The notes: a model not told the origin generated them from the letters alone. Counted from the first letter of the stretch, positions 9,323 through 21,263 are shown. The stretch is 64,000 nucleotides of DNA from Ampelomyces quisqualis (GCA_018398575.1 JAGTXZ010000002.1:746501-810500); one strand, 5' to 3'. Numbers and translations: made by a program.

Positions 9323-12195
9323 ATAGGTACAGATATAGTTCTGAGCTAGTTTAGAGTTAACTATATAGTTTAGTTGTTTAGGTCCTAAAAGTATATAGGA
9401 TCTTTGTCTTATTAGGCAGCCTTAACCTTACTAACGTCTTGTTTGTTTTAGCTAATAATATTAGCTCTCTTGTTTAACTTACTAGGCGTGTACTTAATGC
9501 AGAAATTAAAAGAGGTAATAATATCTGCCTATTAAGCTTAACATGCATTAAAAACCTTTGTAGTTATAAAGTATTTTAGAAAGTAATAATCTAAATACCC
9601 CTAGATTTAGCTCTGTCTAGAAGTAAGTTTAGCTCTCTACTTCTTAAATACTTTTAAGATAGTAAACAGTTCTTTATTATATATTTCTTAATTAAGTTTA
9701 GGTCTAAATAGAGCGTAGCTATAAAAAGCTATAGAGTACTACTTGTTATTAGAGTGCTTTTAAGAAAGTACTTCTACTATTACTCTATCTAACGCGTTAG
9801 TTTCTAATCTTATATTATACTTAGAATAGTAATAAGATAGCGTAGAAATAGCTAAGAGTAAGGTTTTTATCTAATTAAAAGCTTATTAGTAGTCTATAGT
9901 CTATTTAAAAGAAGTAGCAGGACTCTAAAGCTTAATAATAGGCTTAGCTACACAAGAGAAATCTTTAATAAATTGTAAGTAGAAACTAGTAAAGCTAAGG
10001 AATAACTTAACGCTAGTAACTTTAGTAGGTTTAGACTAGTTTTAGAGTGCTTCTACCTTGTTAGAGTTAACTTTAGTACCCTAGTTTATTAAAATATAAC
10101 CTAGATATTTTGTATAAGTTATATAGAATTTACTCTTCTATATATTTACTTATAGACCTATAGTATATAGGCGCTCTAGGACCTTTTAGACATGTTTCTA
10201 ATATAAGTTTATATTCTTAGAGTAAATTAAGATATTATTAAGGTAAGTAATATAGAAATTATTAAGATAATTTATTAGTATATTATTTATATAGCGCTAA
10301 TATATAGCTAGCCTATTGTATAAGCTAAAAGAAAGAACTATATACTTATAGGTACTATAACAGGTCTAAAAGGTAGTGTACTCTTCTAAGTTAAGATCTA
10401 TACAAATTTTGTTAAAAGTAGCTCTAATATTAAACTTTATAAAGATCTTAGCTTTAGAGTAGCGTAATAGTAGCTTATTAATACATAGAATTAGATAGAC
10501 GTTCTTACGCGTAAGAGCGTTTATCTTTTAGTAGTCTATACAGATATGTATATCTCTATTAGGTTTATATACACAAGAAATAGATAAAGTAAAGAGACTT
10601 TAGCTAGTCTTAATAAAACCCTTTTAAAGGTATTTTTAGACACAGGCCTTAGTAGCTTTAAGATCCTCTTAATTCTGCTTATATAGAAGACTTAACGCAT
10701 TAAGTAATAGTTTTTTAAGAATAATCTTGTAATTATATAGATAATAAGAAGGCAATTAATTAGCTGCTAACTTGCTAAATATATTGTAATACTAGAAGTA
10801 GTAGGTAGGTAAGCGCTTATCTAACTAACATTAATTAGCTATACTATCCTTAGATGTAAGGATCCTATTAATCTTATAGAGGCTTGATGTAAAAAACTTG
10901 TTCTTAAGCTTCTTTATAATAGAATAGAACGTATTAGCAGAAATAAGAGCTATGTAAGTAGTTAAAGAGGATTTAGACTCTAAGTAAGAATAGTAAGTTA
11001 GAGTATAAAGAATCTTTAAGATTTTTTTCACTAAGGAAAGCTTTAAGCATCCCTTAATATAATAAATAGAAAAAGAAGAACAAAAAGAACTATTTTAGAT
11101 ATTATAGTCTTCTTTCTCTTATAGAGAGATGCGTTATTGTATATTAAGGTAGATAGTAGCTAGTACTATAGCTTAATATAGAACAGTAGGTATAGGAGGT
11201 AAAGAATTTTAGAAACAGAGATACTTAGATAGCTAAATAAACTGTAACCTATCTATATCTAATTAAATCTTAAATTGTCTTAACTATTAGAGGCTAAGTA
11301 TATAATCCTAAGACCTAAGATTAAGAATCAAGAATAGGTAGTTTAAAATCTTTTAGCTATTAATATTTAAGTGTAGTTAAATATATTAAGTAACTAGAGA
11401 AGTAATCTAATTCTTAAAGCTACGTACTTAAACCTAGAAGAAAAGCTTCTAGATAGGTTGCTTTAAAGCTGTAGAAACAGATAAAATAATTTATAAATTT
11501 AAAAACAGAAAACTTTAGGCACTAGTGTTAACAAGAGTATTAAGGCGTAAACTAATACCTTAGTTATAAAGCCGTATAAGTATAAGGAAATAAGAACTAT
11601 AGAATAAATAAGAAAGGTTAAGGTAGAATAGATTGTAACAGCTTAGGCCTAAAGAGAAGTTTTTTCTTAGGCGCTTCTGTTTCTTATATAATACACTTTT
11701 TAGTTAGATTACTCTTAAGTATCTTAAAACTTATATACTTCTATAGCTTTAATCTAACGTATATAAGGTTTTGTATAATTACTAGTGTAGTATCTTAGCT
11801 TACTACAATTATAACAATTACTAGAGGTTTTTTGTTAATTAGGCTTAGAAGTCTTAGTAAAAAGATGTACTGTTGTTAATTAATAGGCTAGCGCAGAATC
11901 TTTTAGGGCGCTAGAGAAAGTTATCTAGTTTAGCTCTAAAGTAGGTTATAGAGTTAATCTAGCAGGTAATTTTATAGAAGCTAGTAATATACTTAAGTAA
12001 GAATTATTCTTCTACTCTATATTATAGGCAGTAAAGTGTTCTACTATCTAATTAAATAAGTTCTACTATTAGTGCCTAAACCCTAGGTTAGAGGCTTGTA
12101 GTCCTAGCGTAATCTTTGTCTATAAGTAGTAAAACTACTCTTAAGAGAGTACTTGTCCCTTAACTGCAGAAATTAGAAATCTAGCCTTAAACAAG
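9311..12195 (-). mobile_element. Gypsy family A fragment A4 (gag-pol, no LTRs)
   Basis: This aligns in reverse to about 13.77-16.65 kb of A1, from integrase-side pol back into gag. The pol section at 10831-11031 still reads 66 codons on the minus strand. Both ends are abrupt: at 9311 it meets the island, at about 12195 the Copia fragment C2. Neither end is an LTR, so it was cut by rearrangement or deletion rather than by clean insertion. It is heavily RIPed. Confidence 0.85.
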
Positions 12196-12485
12196 AATAG
12201 ATTATCTCTAACTAAAGACTATAATTACTAGATTAGCTCTACTAGGAAAAGTACCAATTAAGATCTCTAATTGTAACTAAAAGAAGGTCCTTAAGTAGCT
12301 TAACACTTCTAAGTAGGCTACACTTAATAACAAGGTTAAGAAAGCTAGTTAAACGCTACCTATTATAGCTAACTAGTTAAATTCTAAGACTAACGCAGTA
12401 ATATAGCTAGGAGATATTAGAGCAGCACTAATAACCTAACTACTTTTAATTAAGAACCTAATGTTACTAATCTAGACTTTAAAGT
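12196..12485 (+). mobile_element. Copia family C fragment C2, left part
   Basis: This matches the reverse complement of about 42.4-42.7 kb in the complete C element. The match resumes at 19644 immediately after A1, showing that A1 inserted into C2. The left junction with A4 lies at about 12195 and has no terminal repeat. It belongs to the gag side of a plus-strand Copia element. Confidence 0.85.
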
Positions 12486-12784
12486 TATAACAAGCACATG
12501 CAAACACATGTTACATCTAATACCTTATAAAGGCTTAGTAACAGATTATGTAGGGAGCTAGTAGATTAGAACCAAAAGTGCTCTAACAGCGCTCTAACTC
12601 AGCTGCTACGCCTACTATAAATATAAGCCTATAGCATAGATAGAGGACAAGTTTCTCTTGTCCTTTTGTACAAGACCTATAGGTATATAGCTAATCTAGA
12701 ATCTCTAATACAACACGCACTCCTATATACCTTAGATACGTATCCAATTTAATTCTAATAGCTGTACCTACCTGCGTTGTTACA
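12486..12784 (+). repeat. A1 5' LTR
   Basis: 299 bp, starting TATAACAAGC (RIP-altered TG) and ending GTTGTTACA. It contains a TATA box (12616-12623) and, 34 bp further on, the AGTTTCTCTTGT stretch (12650-12661) that is perfectly complementary to the primer-binding site. Confidence 0.95.
12616..12623 (+). promoter_or_regulatory. TATA box of the A1 LTR promoter
   Basis: TATAAATA lies within the 5' LTR. The same octamer is present in A2 at 29188-29195. Transcription would start roughly 25-35 bp downstream, in or near the segment complementary to the primer-binding site. Confidence 0.7.
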
Positions 12785-12786
12785 TT

Positions 12787-12798
12787 ACAAGAGAAACT
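12787..12798 (+). other. Self-priming primer-binding site of A1
   Basis: ACAAGAGAAACT begins 2 nt after the 5' LTR and is a perfect 12-nt complement of AGTTTCTCTTGT at 12650-12661 in the same LTR. Tf1-type elements prime reverse transcription with the folded-back 5' end of their own mRNA, using about 11 nt paired to a site 2 nt downstream of the LTR. The same pair is intact in A2 (29359-29370 with 29222-29233). No tRNA-type TGG start is present. Confidence 0.75.
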
Positions 12799-12879
12799 TT
12801 GTCCCACTAGTAATAGTATTTAAATAATATTGCTATTTACTTTTAAAAAGATTGCATTAAAACGTCTAGAACCCTATCT

Positions 12880-14300
12880 AAATTAGATCTGTTTGCAACC
12901 TTAAATCTATTAAACACAGTTAGGATCCCTTAGATCTTCTAGCAACTAAAGCCTTTAGGTTTAGATCTTCCTATTAACACAACAGTTAGGATTACTTTAG
13001 AAAAGTTACGTTTGGCGCTACAATAGAAACTTAGAGACTATTAATAACCTAGGAGTATCAGAGGCAACGCTAATAACTCCCCCTAAAGAACTAACCCTAG
13101 AAGCCTTCTTCTAAGACAACTCTGTATTAACTGTAACAACCTAGCAACAGAGTACTAAAGCAAAAAAGACAGACACTAAGGAACCTCCTTAGCCTAGAGC
13201 TATACTAAATCTAACCTCTGCCTAAATAGAGGTTAATTAATTATAACAAGATTTAAAACAGGCTTTAGCAGAAATTAATTCTCTTAAGAAAAGACTAACT
13301 CTGTTAATAGGACTAGACAAGCCTCTACCTACTACCAAATTACCCTAGAACAATTCTGCACCCTGCTGTTTATCTAACAGCTCTATATCTAAGTACTTAT
13401 ATTGCTATAAGAGCTCTTGCTAACTTTAACAATCTAAGAAAACGCCTAATATAGACAATCTTAGCAACAGAAAGGATTCTACCTTCTGCTAATAGCAAGC
13501 CTCTATCTAGGATTAACTTAAAATTAACTTAGATTACTATTAGACTAAAAGACAACGCATAGCCTTAGTATAGGGCTACACCACAAGATTAGCTAAGGGC
13601 TATCTTAAGCCTTAATATTTATTAGATACTAATTAAGAGCAGTTCTAGAACGCTAAGCAAATAATTAAGCTACTTAAGTTCTACTTTATTATAGGCAACA
13701 AGATAGCTAAAAGCTGTGCAGCGTTTAATTAATTGCAGATAATAAAGGAGGAAACGTTCTCCTTATTTAAAGCTAGGTTTTTAAGTTCTGCAGTTAAGGG
13801 ACAAGTACCTCCTTTAGAGTAGTTTTACTACTTGTAGACTAAGATTACGCTAGGGTTACAAGCTTCTAACCTAGGATTCAGGCACTAATAGAAGAACTTA
13901 TTTAATCAGATAGTAGAACACCTTACTACATACAATATAGAGCAAAAGAACAACCTTACACTAAGTATAATACTAGCTGCTGCTAAGTTACTAATTAGGT
14001 TAGCTCTACAACAGAATTTAGAGCCAAATTAGACTACTACTACTAGCGCTCTAACAAATTCTGCGCTAGCCTATTAATCTACAATAGTGCGTCTTTTTAC
14101 AAAGACCTCTAAGCTAGAACAACAAAAGACTTCTAGTAGTTGTTATAATTGCAGTAAGCTAGAACACTACTCTAGTAACTATATAAAGCCTTGTGTGCGT
14201 TAGATTAAAGCTGTAAAAGTAGATAAGTATAAAGATGCTTAAGAGCAACCTAATTAAGAGGTGTATTATATAAGAAACAGAAGCGCCTAAGAGGACACTT
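12880..14300 (+). pseudogene. A1 gag
   Basis: A degraded plus-strand frame ends in a CCHC zinc knuckle at about 14141-14182 (CYNCSKLEHY..., last Cys changed to Tyr). Stops are TAG and TAA in place of Gln or Trp. Gag would package the element RNA into cytoplasmic virus-like particles. A4 and A2 carry the homologous region. Confidence 0.75.
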
Positions 14301-17300
14301 CTTTTTAGGCCTAAGCTGTTACAATCTATCTTACCTTAACCTTTCTTATTTGTTTTGCAGTCCTTATTTCTTTATGCCTACGCTTCTTTACAACTAAGGC
14401 CTTAGCTTACGCCTTAATACTCTTGTTAACACTAGTGCTTAAAGTTTCTTATTTTTAAATTTATAAATTGTTTTATCTGTTTCTAAAGCCTTGCAGCAAC
14501 CTATCTAGAAGCTTCTCTTCTAGGTTTAGGTACGCAGCTTCAAAGATTAGATTACTTCTTTAGTTACTTAATATATTTAACTACACTTAAATATTAATAG
14601 CTAAAAGATTTTAAACTGTTTATTTCTTATCCTTAATCTTAGGTCTTAGGATTGTATACTTAGCCTCTAATAGTTAAGACAATTTAAGATTCAATTAGAC
14701 ACAAATAGGTTACAGTTTATTTAGCTATCTAAGTACTCCTATTTATATAATCCTTTACCCCCTATTCCTACTGTTCTATATTAAGCTATAGTGCTAGACA
14801 CTATCTATCTTAATGTGCAACAACGCAACGCCCTATAGAAGAAAGAAGACTATTGTATTTAAAATAGTCCTTACTATTCCTCTTCTTCTATTTATTGTAT
14901 TAAGGGATGCTTAAAGCTCCTATTAGCCTAAAAAATCTTAGAGATTCCTTATACCCTAACTAAGCAAACCTACTTAGAGTCTAAACCCTCTCTAAGCACC
15001 TGTATAGCTCTTATTTCTACTAATGCATTTTACTTTATTATAAAAAAGCCCTAGAATAAGTTCTTTATAACAAGCCTCTATAAGATTAACAGGATTCTTG
15101 CCTCTAAGAACAACGCAGACAATTAAAGCTAATTAAATAAGAGATTACCTACCTATTACTCCTAGTATTAGAATATATTTAGTAAGTTAGCAGCTAATTA
15201 ATTACCTTCTTACTATCTGTATAATTACAAGATTGTCTTTAAAGAACTATTACTAAATGCGTTTAGTCTCCTGTACAAGCAGAATCAGAAGGAGCTTAAA
15301 GCTACTAAGGCCTACGTCTAGAAACACCTTTAAAAGGGCTTTATTAAGGCTAGCTAAAGCCCTTTTGCTTTACCTATTCTTTGTATACGCAAACCAAATA
15401 GAGATATACGCATCTGTGTAGACTACTAGAAGATTAACGCCCTTACGCGCAAGGACGTCTATCTAATCCCTTATATTAATAAGCTGCTATTACGTCCCTC
15501 TAAAGCTAAGATCTTTACTAAGTTTAATATCTAGGCTGCCTTTAATAAAATTTGTATAGATCCTAACTCTAAAGAGTATACTACCTTTTAGACCTATTAC
15601 AGTACATACAAGTGTAAGGTTCTCTCTTTTAGTTTATATAATAGGCTAGCCACGTATTAGTACTACATAAATAATATATTAATTAATTATCTTAACAATT
15701 TCTACATTGCGTATCTTAATAACATCCTAATCTACTTAAAGGATATAAACTTACATTAGGAACACGTCTAAAAGGTCCTAGAGCGCCTATATACTGCAGG
15801 ACTCTAAGTAGATATTTAGAAGAGTAAATTCTATGTAACTTGCACAAAGTATCTAGGTTATGTTTTAATAAACTAGGGCACTAAAGTTAACTCTAACAAG
15901 GTAGAAGCACTCTAAAACTAGGCTAAACCTACTATAGTTACTAGTGTTAAGTTATTTCTTAGTTTTGCTAGTTTCTATTAACAATTTATTAAGAATTTCT
16001 CTTATGTAGCTAAACTAATTCTAAAGCTTTAAAGTCTCTCTACACTGTTTAAATAGACTACAGACTGCTAACAGGCTTTTAATTAGATTAAAGCCTTACT
16101 TCTAGCTATTTCTACGCTATCTTATTTCTATTCTAAGTATAACACAAAGTTAGAAACTAACGCGTTAGATAGAGTAATAGCAAGAGTACTCTCTTAGAAG
16201 CATCCTAATAACAAGTAGTATTCTATAGCCTAATAACAAGTAGTATTCTATAGCCTTTTATAGTTACGCTCTATCTAGGGCTAAGCTTAATTAAGAAATA
16301 CACAATAAAGAACTTTTTACTATTCTAAAAGTGTTTAAAAAGTAAAGAGCTAAACTTACTTCTATACAAAGTTAAATCTAAGTGTATTTAGATTACTACT
16401 TCTTAGAATACTTTATAACTACTAAGGTTCTTAATGTACGTTAAGTATAATAGGCAGAGATTATTGCTCCTTTTAATTTCTGCATTAAGTACACGCCTAG
16501 CAAGCTTAACAAGTAAGCTAATATCCTAAGCCAAAAGGAACAGGACGTTAGCAAGGTTAAGGCTGCCTAACAAGACAACAGATCCTATATACTTCTAGGA
16601 CTTAAACGCCTAAACCCTCTAGTTAACTCTAAACTAGCTTAGAACTACGTTTGTAACTAGCTAGAGGTTAATATTTCAGCTATTTTAGTCTAATCTATTA
16701 GTGCCTCCCTAAATCTTAACTTGTTAGAACTAATTAAAGCTCTGCTAGCAGAGAATTGCTGCTCCTTTAAGGAAGAGCGTCTTAAGCTACTATAGCTGTA
16801 TTATGTCTAAGAAGGACTACTACTTTATTACTTACGCCTTTGTGTACCTAGAGATTCCTCCTTGTGCACCTAACTAATTAGAGAGGCTTACAATTAAGTA
16901 TCTACTGCTTACCTAAGTGCTATAAAGATACATTAGCTCCTAGCTTAGTAATACTACTAGAAAGGTATAGAAGCTATATATAAACGCTATGTACAAAACT
17001 GCGTTGCCTATTAAAGATCTTATCTAAGACAGCTCTAATCCTAAGCGTTCCTCTATCTGTTACTAATTCCTAATAGGCCTATGCAGCATTTGTGTATAGA
17101 TTTTAAGATATTCTTAACTAATTAGTATAGCTATAATTAAATTATAGTTATTATTAATTGCCTATTAAAGCAAGCTGTTTCTATTCCTTACTATAAAACA
17201 ATTAACGCTTAAGAAATAGCTTACTTGTTTATCTAATAGGTATACTAATTTAGTTATACGCCTAAAAGCATAGTGTCTAACTGCAGCCCCTAGTTTATGT

Positions 17301-18280
17301 TCTAATTCTAGTCTAAGTTCTGCAAGATCCTAGGCGTGCAACTTAAGCTTTCTACAGCCTACTATAAACAAACTAATAGATAAACTAAGATTATAAACAA
17401 GTATATTAATTAATAATTAAGGCCCTTTATATCTTATTACTAGGACAACTAGAGTAATCTCTTACTAATAATTAATTAAGCCTAAGCTACGCTGCTGCAC
17501 TCTACAATTAGTATAGCACTATACTAGCTCTTGTTTAGATCTAAACTATAATAGAGCTAGAATTAGGTATTATCTCCTTTAAAATACAAAGATGTAAACG
17601 TTAAGAATGCCTTAAGCTTAGCTACTTGCATGCATAAAGCCTAGCGTACAGCTAAAGATAATATAGAGAAGGCGCAGCAATAAATAGCTGCTAAGGTAAA
17701 CAAATATTATTAACTTATTAATTAGGTAGTAGGTAACAAGGTTTACCTCTTAACCTAAAACTTATCTGTTACCTGCTTAAGTTGCAAACTTGCTAAATTA
17801 TAGGAAGGCCCCTTTAAAGTTTTAGAACAAGTTAGCTATTTATTCTAACTAAAGCTACCTAAAGGATCTAAGATCTATAACGTGTTTACTCTAGATGTCC
17901 TCTGTAAGGACCCTAACAACCCCCTGCCTAGTTAGCTAAGCCTAAACCTATCTAGCATTCTAATTTAAGGCGTTAAAGAATAGAAAGTTAAAGAGATCTT
18001 AGCTAGTAAGTTGTACTGCTCTATCCTAAAGTATTGCGTGAAATAAGTAGGCTATAATCCTAACTTTACTTAGTACAATGCCTTAAACTTTATAGGCGCC
18101 CTATATATATTGCAAGCGTTCTATAAACGCTATCTAAAACAGCTAAGACCTCTATAAGCGTTAGCTAAGTAGATTACAGTATAGGAAAAAAGAGTTAAAG
18201 ATCTTATAGCATTGCAAGACAATTATGTTAGGAAATTAAACTTAATATTGTAACTACTATACTAGTAGGTAACAGCTATT
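14300..18280 (+). pseudogene. A1 pol with C-terminal chromodomain
   Basis: The order is protease region, reverse transcriptase, RNase H, integrase, chromodomain. The RT active site YLDD reads YLNN at 15712-15723, both Asp codons changed by G-to-A. The chromodomain lies at about 17994-18150, with readable LKYCVK, VGYNPN and YNALNF blocks and the following QAFYKRYLKQL segment. Chromodomains direct integrase to histone H3K9-methylated chromatin. It is convergent with the antisense ORF at 18279-19016. Confidence 0.85.
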
Positions 18281-19016
18281 AACAATAGGAGTCTTACTCT
18301 TCTATTAGATCTAATAGCAGACTGTTACTACTACTAGTAGGACGTTCTTAACTGTTTAAATCCCTAGGTATAGACACTAACATACTACCTAGTTGTCTTC
18401 TGTTCTAGCCCTGCTTGCTGCAAGTACTAGCCTCTTACGCTGCTGCCTTCTGTTCTACTGCTACCTAAAACGTTACTGCCTACGCCTTCTCTTACTCTGC
18501 TAACTAATTAGCCCTTAATACTATTATAACATCTACTAGCTAAGCAACTACACTAGTTAACCTAGCTGTACTCTTCTTAAGCGACCTAACCTTCTTAGCT
18601 ATTGCTCTAACCTCCTTAGCTAGCTCCTCCCTCTAGTAATAAGCGCTAACTAATGAGTTAGCGTTATTTATGTTAGCTACCTGTGCAGTGCCTACTTGTA
18701 CAATAGTAGCTAACTAAAACGCTGCCTCCTTAACAGCAGCCTTTTACTCTAACACTACCTTGTTAAACTTATCTCTACCTAAGGCAGCAAACCTGCAGTT
18801 AAGGGCCTTAAAGAGGCTATTATACTTCTAGCCTACATATAGGAGAACTAGGCAACACTTCTTATTTAAGAGTGTGCAATAAGCACACTTCTTAGACACA
18901 TCTAAATAGAATCTAAACTTAATATTAAAATAGCCGCAGGCAAAAGCCTTTGCGGCCTATAGGCAAATAACCTAATAGGTTAGAAGATAAGCCCTAGGAG
19001 AGACAGGAATAGGCAT
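18279..19016 (-). pseudogene. Antisense Cys-rich basic ORF of family A (copy A1)
   Basis: A frame of exactly 738 nt runs opposite to pol, from ATG (19014-19016) to TAA (18279-18281), interrupted only by RIP-type stops. Residues about 55-75 hold a compact Cys cluster (KKCAYCTLLNKKC) followed by a KYNSL..ALNCRF..LGRDK block, then a long charged helix-rich region with EELAKEVRAIAKKVRSLK. A TATATA lies about 120 bp upstream (19137-19142). A2 has a frame of the same length and A3 a third copy. Function unknown; the Cys cluster could bind zinc or RNA. The preserved length argues that it was once a real gene. Confidence 0.7.
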
Positions 19017-19325
19017 TGTGTGTATCTACTATATAGTTAGCTAGTAATTAAGAAAAGACAAGGCTTAGATAGCTTTAGGTATACGAACGTAAGAGAAAGA
19101 GTATAAAGAAGTAGTATACCAAAGGGCTAGCCTTGTATATATGCTTAAAAAGCTTAAGGTAAAGTTAGGAACGTTAAACGCGCTAGCGCGCTAATTAAAA
19201 TAACAATAAACAGCTACATTACGTTATCCTAAAATAAACTTAAGGTAAATAAGAGTTTACAACAATTTAGAGAGGTATCTAAAACAATACTAATACAGAC
19301 CCAATTAATAGAGACTATTAATTTT

Positions 19326-19339
19326 AAGAAGGGGAGTAA
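19326..19339 (+). other. Polypurine tract of A1
   Basis: AAGAAGGGGAGTAA directly precedes the 3' LTR, where the plus-strand DNA primer of an LTR retrotransposon is expected. A2 has a corresponding tract before 35902. Confidence 0.7.
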
Positions 19340-19638
19340 TATAACAAGCACATGTAAACACATGTTATATCTAATACCTTATAAAGGCTTAGTAATAAAT
19401 TATGTAGGGATCTAGTAGATTAGAACTAAAAGCGCTCTAACAGCGCTCTAACTTAGCTGCTACGCCTACTATAAATATAAGCCTATAGTATAGATAGAGG
19501 ACAAGTTTCTCTTGTCCTTCTGTACAAGACCTATAGGTGTATAGCCAATCCAGAATCTCTAATACAACACGCACTCCCATATGCCTCAGATACGTATCTA
19601 ATTCAATCCTAATAGCTGTACCTACCTGCGTCGTTACA
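19340..19638 (+). repeat. A1 3' LTR
   Basis: 299 bp, near-identical to the 5' LTR apart from transitions, ending GTCGTTACA and followed by the target duplication AAAGT. Small open frames inside it have no coding meaning. Confidence 0.95.
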
Positions 19639-19643
19639 AAAGT

Positions 19644-20486
19644 GTACACAACTACGTTTATAACCTATCTACTTTTAAAAAGCACTGTTTACAATAGAGC
19701 TAGTATAGTATACCTTGTTAATAATTAGTTACTTCTTATTCTAGGAACATTAAGTCTTACCTACTCTAAAGAAAGAGTTAAGGCTAGAATACAGTTAATC
19801 TCTGTTACTAGGTATAGTAATTAAGTAATTAAGAACGTCTTATATAGTCTAGAAGGTTCTTATACTAGAGACCTAAAGCTTAAGAAGGTTAAAGTTATAG
19901 ATAGCTTTTATATAAATATTATATCTGCAGCACTGCTTAAGCAGGTAGGTATATAGTATAGTAGATTAGATAGCACTCTTTAGTTTAGATTGTACAAGCA
20001 GAACGTTATTATATATAAGCTTTATAAGGCTTATAACCTCTTATTTATTAAATACAACTAGTTTATACGCTATGTTCTATAACTACTAATCCTATACACG
20101 TTATGTTAATCTAATATTAATTACTTAAGAGAAGATAACAAAGATCTATAGTATAGAGAGTTAGGCTACTTAGGCTAGTAAGCACTCTAAGCTCTTTCCT
20201 ATTTAGCCTAGAACAGTAAGATAAATAAGACTCAAAGAATTAATTGTATATACTAATTAGTTACTAATGCAGCTTAAGTTGTCTTAAAACAGCTAAGAGA
20301 AAGATTAGTATAACTATTCTATTAAGTTTCTTAGAATCTGTTTAATATGCTAACTAGAAGGCTTTCTAAAGAACAGTTCTTAATTATTAAGAAGAACTAC
20401 TTAAGTAAGCTTTTTAAATACAACCTGTATAATAAGACGTTAATTAGGATTATAAGAGTAATTAGGCAATTTACAGCCTAGGTTAG
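19644..20486 (+). mobile_element. Copia family C fragment C2, right part (GAG-pre-integrase region)
   Basis: The reverse complement of about 41.6-42.4 kb of the complete C element, continuing C2 after the A1 insertion. At about 20146-20180 the frame reads YRELGYLG, the Ty1/Copia pre-integrase LWHRRLGHLG motif with RIP changes. Fragment C2 is cut on the right by a family E LTR. Confidence 0.85.
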
Positions 20487-20760
20487 TGTAAGAGGTTTAT
20501 ATAGCAGTAAAGTTACAAGATAATAATAGTAGTATAGATAGAAGTAAGTTAATTCCTGTTCTGTAGCCTTAGTGTAGAACTACCTTTTTGTAGATATAAC
20601 TAGACGTATGTCTTTATAACTAGAATATACTAGGTCTACGCTAGTATAGCGCTGTTAAGATACTAGAGTAGCTATACGTGTTCTACGCGTATAATAGCTA
20701 AGGTAGCGTTATAGTAGCGCAGGCGCATTACTGCGCAACTAATAGCTCTACGCTATAGTA
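20487..20760 (+). repeat. LTR of Gypsy family E, isolated
   Basis: 274 bp aligning along its length with the E LTR at 46383-46656, starting TGTAAGAGG. No E internal sequence is attached on either side. The flanks GTTAG and ATATA do not form a clear target duplication, so it may be a solo LTR whose flanks were rearranged. Confidence 0.8.
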
Positions 20761-20963
20761 ATATACTGCAAAAGAATCTATAGCGCTTAACTAGTTCTTT
20801 AAGAAGCTTACGCTTGATTTAAAAGATTTCTAGAATATTAAGTGTAATAATTAGCAGACTATTTAATTAGTTATAGAAAAAAATAAGCAGATATATACAA
20901 AACTTAAGTATATTAACATTTAGAATATATAGCTTAAGTAGAAACACTTAAAAGAATTATTCT
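20761..20963. other. 203-bp orphan segment
   Basis: This sits between the E LTR and the A3 LTR. It matches none of the repeat families that I can align by eye. A plus-strand frame over most of its length has stops only at TAG/TAA and is Lys/Asn/Ile-rich. It should be the original target of A3 or a remnant of another element. Confidence 0.5.
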
Positions 20964-21263
20964 TGTAACAACGTAGGTAGGTACAGCTATTAGAATTAAA
21001 TTAGATACATATTAGAGGCATATAGCAGTACTTGTTATATTAGAGATTCTGGATTAGCTATATACCTATAGGTCTTGTATAGAAAAACAAGGAAAACTTA
21101 TCTTCTATCTAATATAATAGGCTTATATTTATAGTTAAGGTAGCAACTAAGTTAGAGTAGATTTAAGTTACTTTTAGTACTACTTCTACTATGTCTTGCA
21201 TAATCTATTACTAAGCCTTTATAAGGTATTAGATATAATATATATTTCTATATATTTGGTATA
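20964..21263 (-). repeat. A3 3' LTR
   Basis: A reverse-complement A-family LTR with a heavily RIPed right end (GGTATA for GTTACA). It is not a solo LTR: the sequence to the right (21264 onward) matches the polypurine tract and 3' internal region of A in reverse. The left flank is ATTCT; the partner duplication is not visible because the other end of A3 is missing. Confidence 0.9.

Larger units (their letters stand above)
12486..19638 (+). mobile_element. Full-length chromodomain Gypsy element A1
   Basis: A 7153-bp LTR retrotransposon bounded by two 299-bp LTRs and flanked by the 5-bp target duplication AAAGT (12481-12485 and 19639-19643). Order: LTR, primer-binding site, gag with zinc knuckle, protease-RT-RNase H-integrase, chromodomain, a convergent antisense ORF, polypurine tract, LTR. 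The order and chromodomain place it in the Tf1/sushi chromovirus branch. All genes are broken by RIP stops. It sits inside Copia fragment C2. A2 is a close sister copy. Confidence 0.96.

Noticed and set aside
10831..11031. A 66-codon minus-strand gene
   Set aside because: It is a surviving open piece of A4 pol, matching the A1 pol frame near 14.99-15.1 kb.
19437..19728. Overlapping ORFs in both strands of the A1 3' LTR
   Set aside because: They lie in the LTR, have no counterpart in the other LTR copies and no protein features.
20964..21263. A second solo LTR of family A
   Set aside because: A-family internal sequence (polypurine tract and 3' region in reverse) follows directly at 21264, so it is the 3' LTR of A3.
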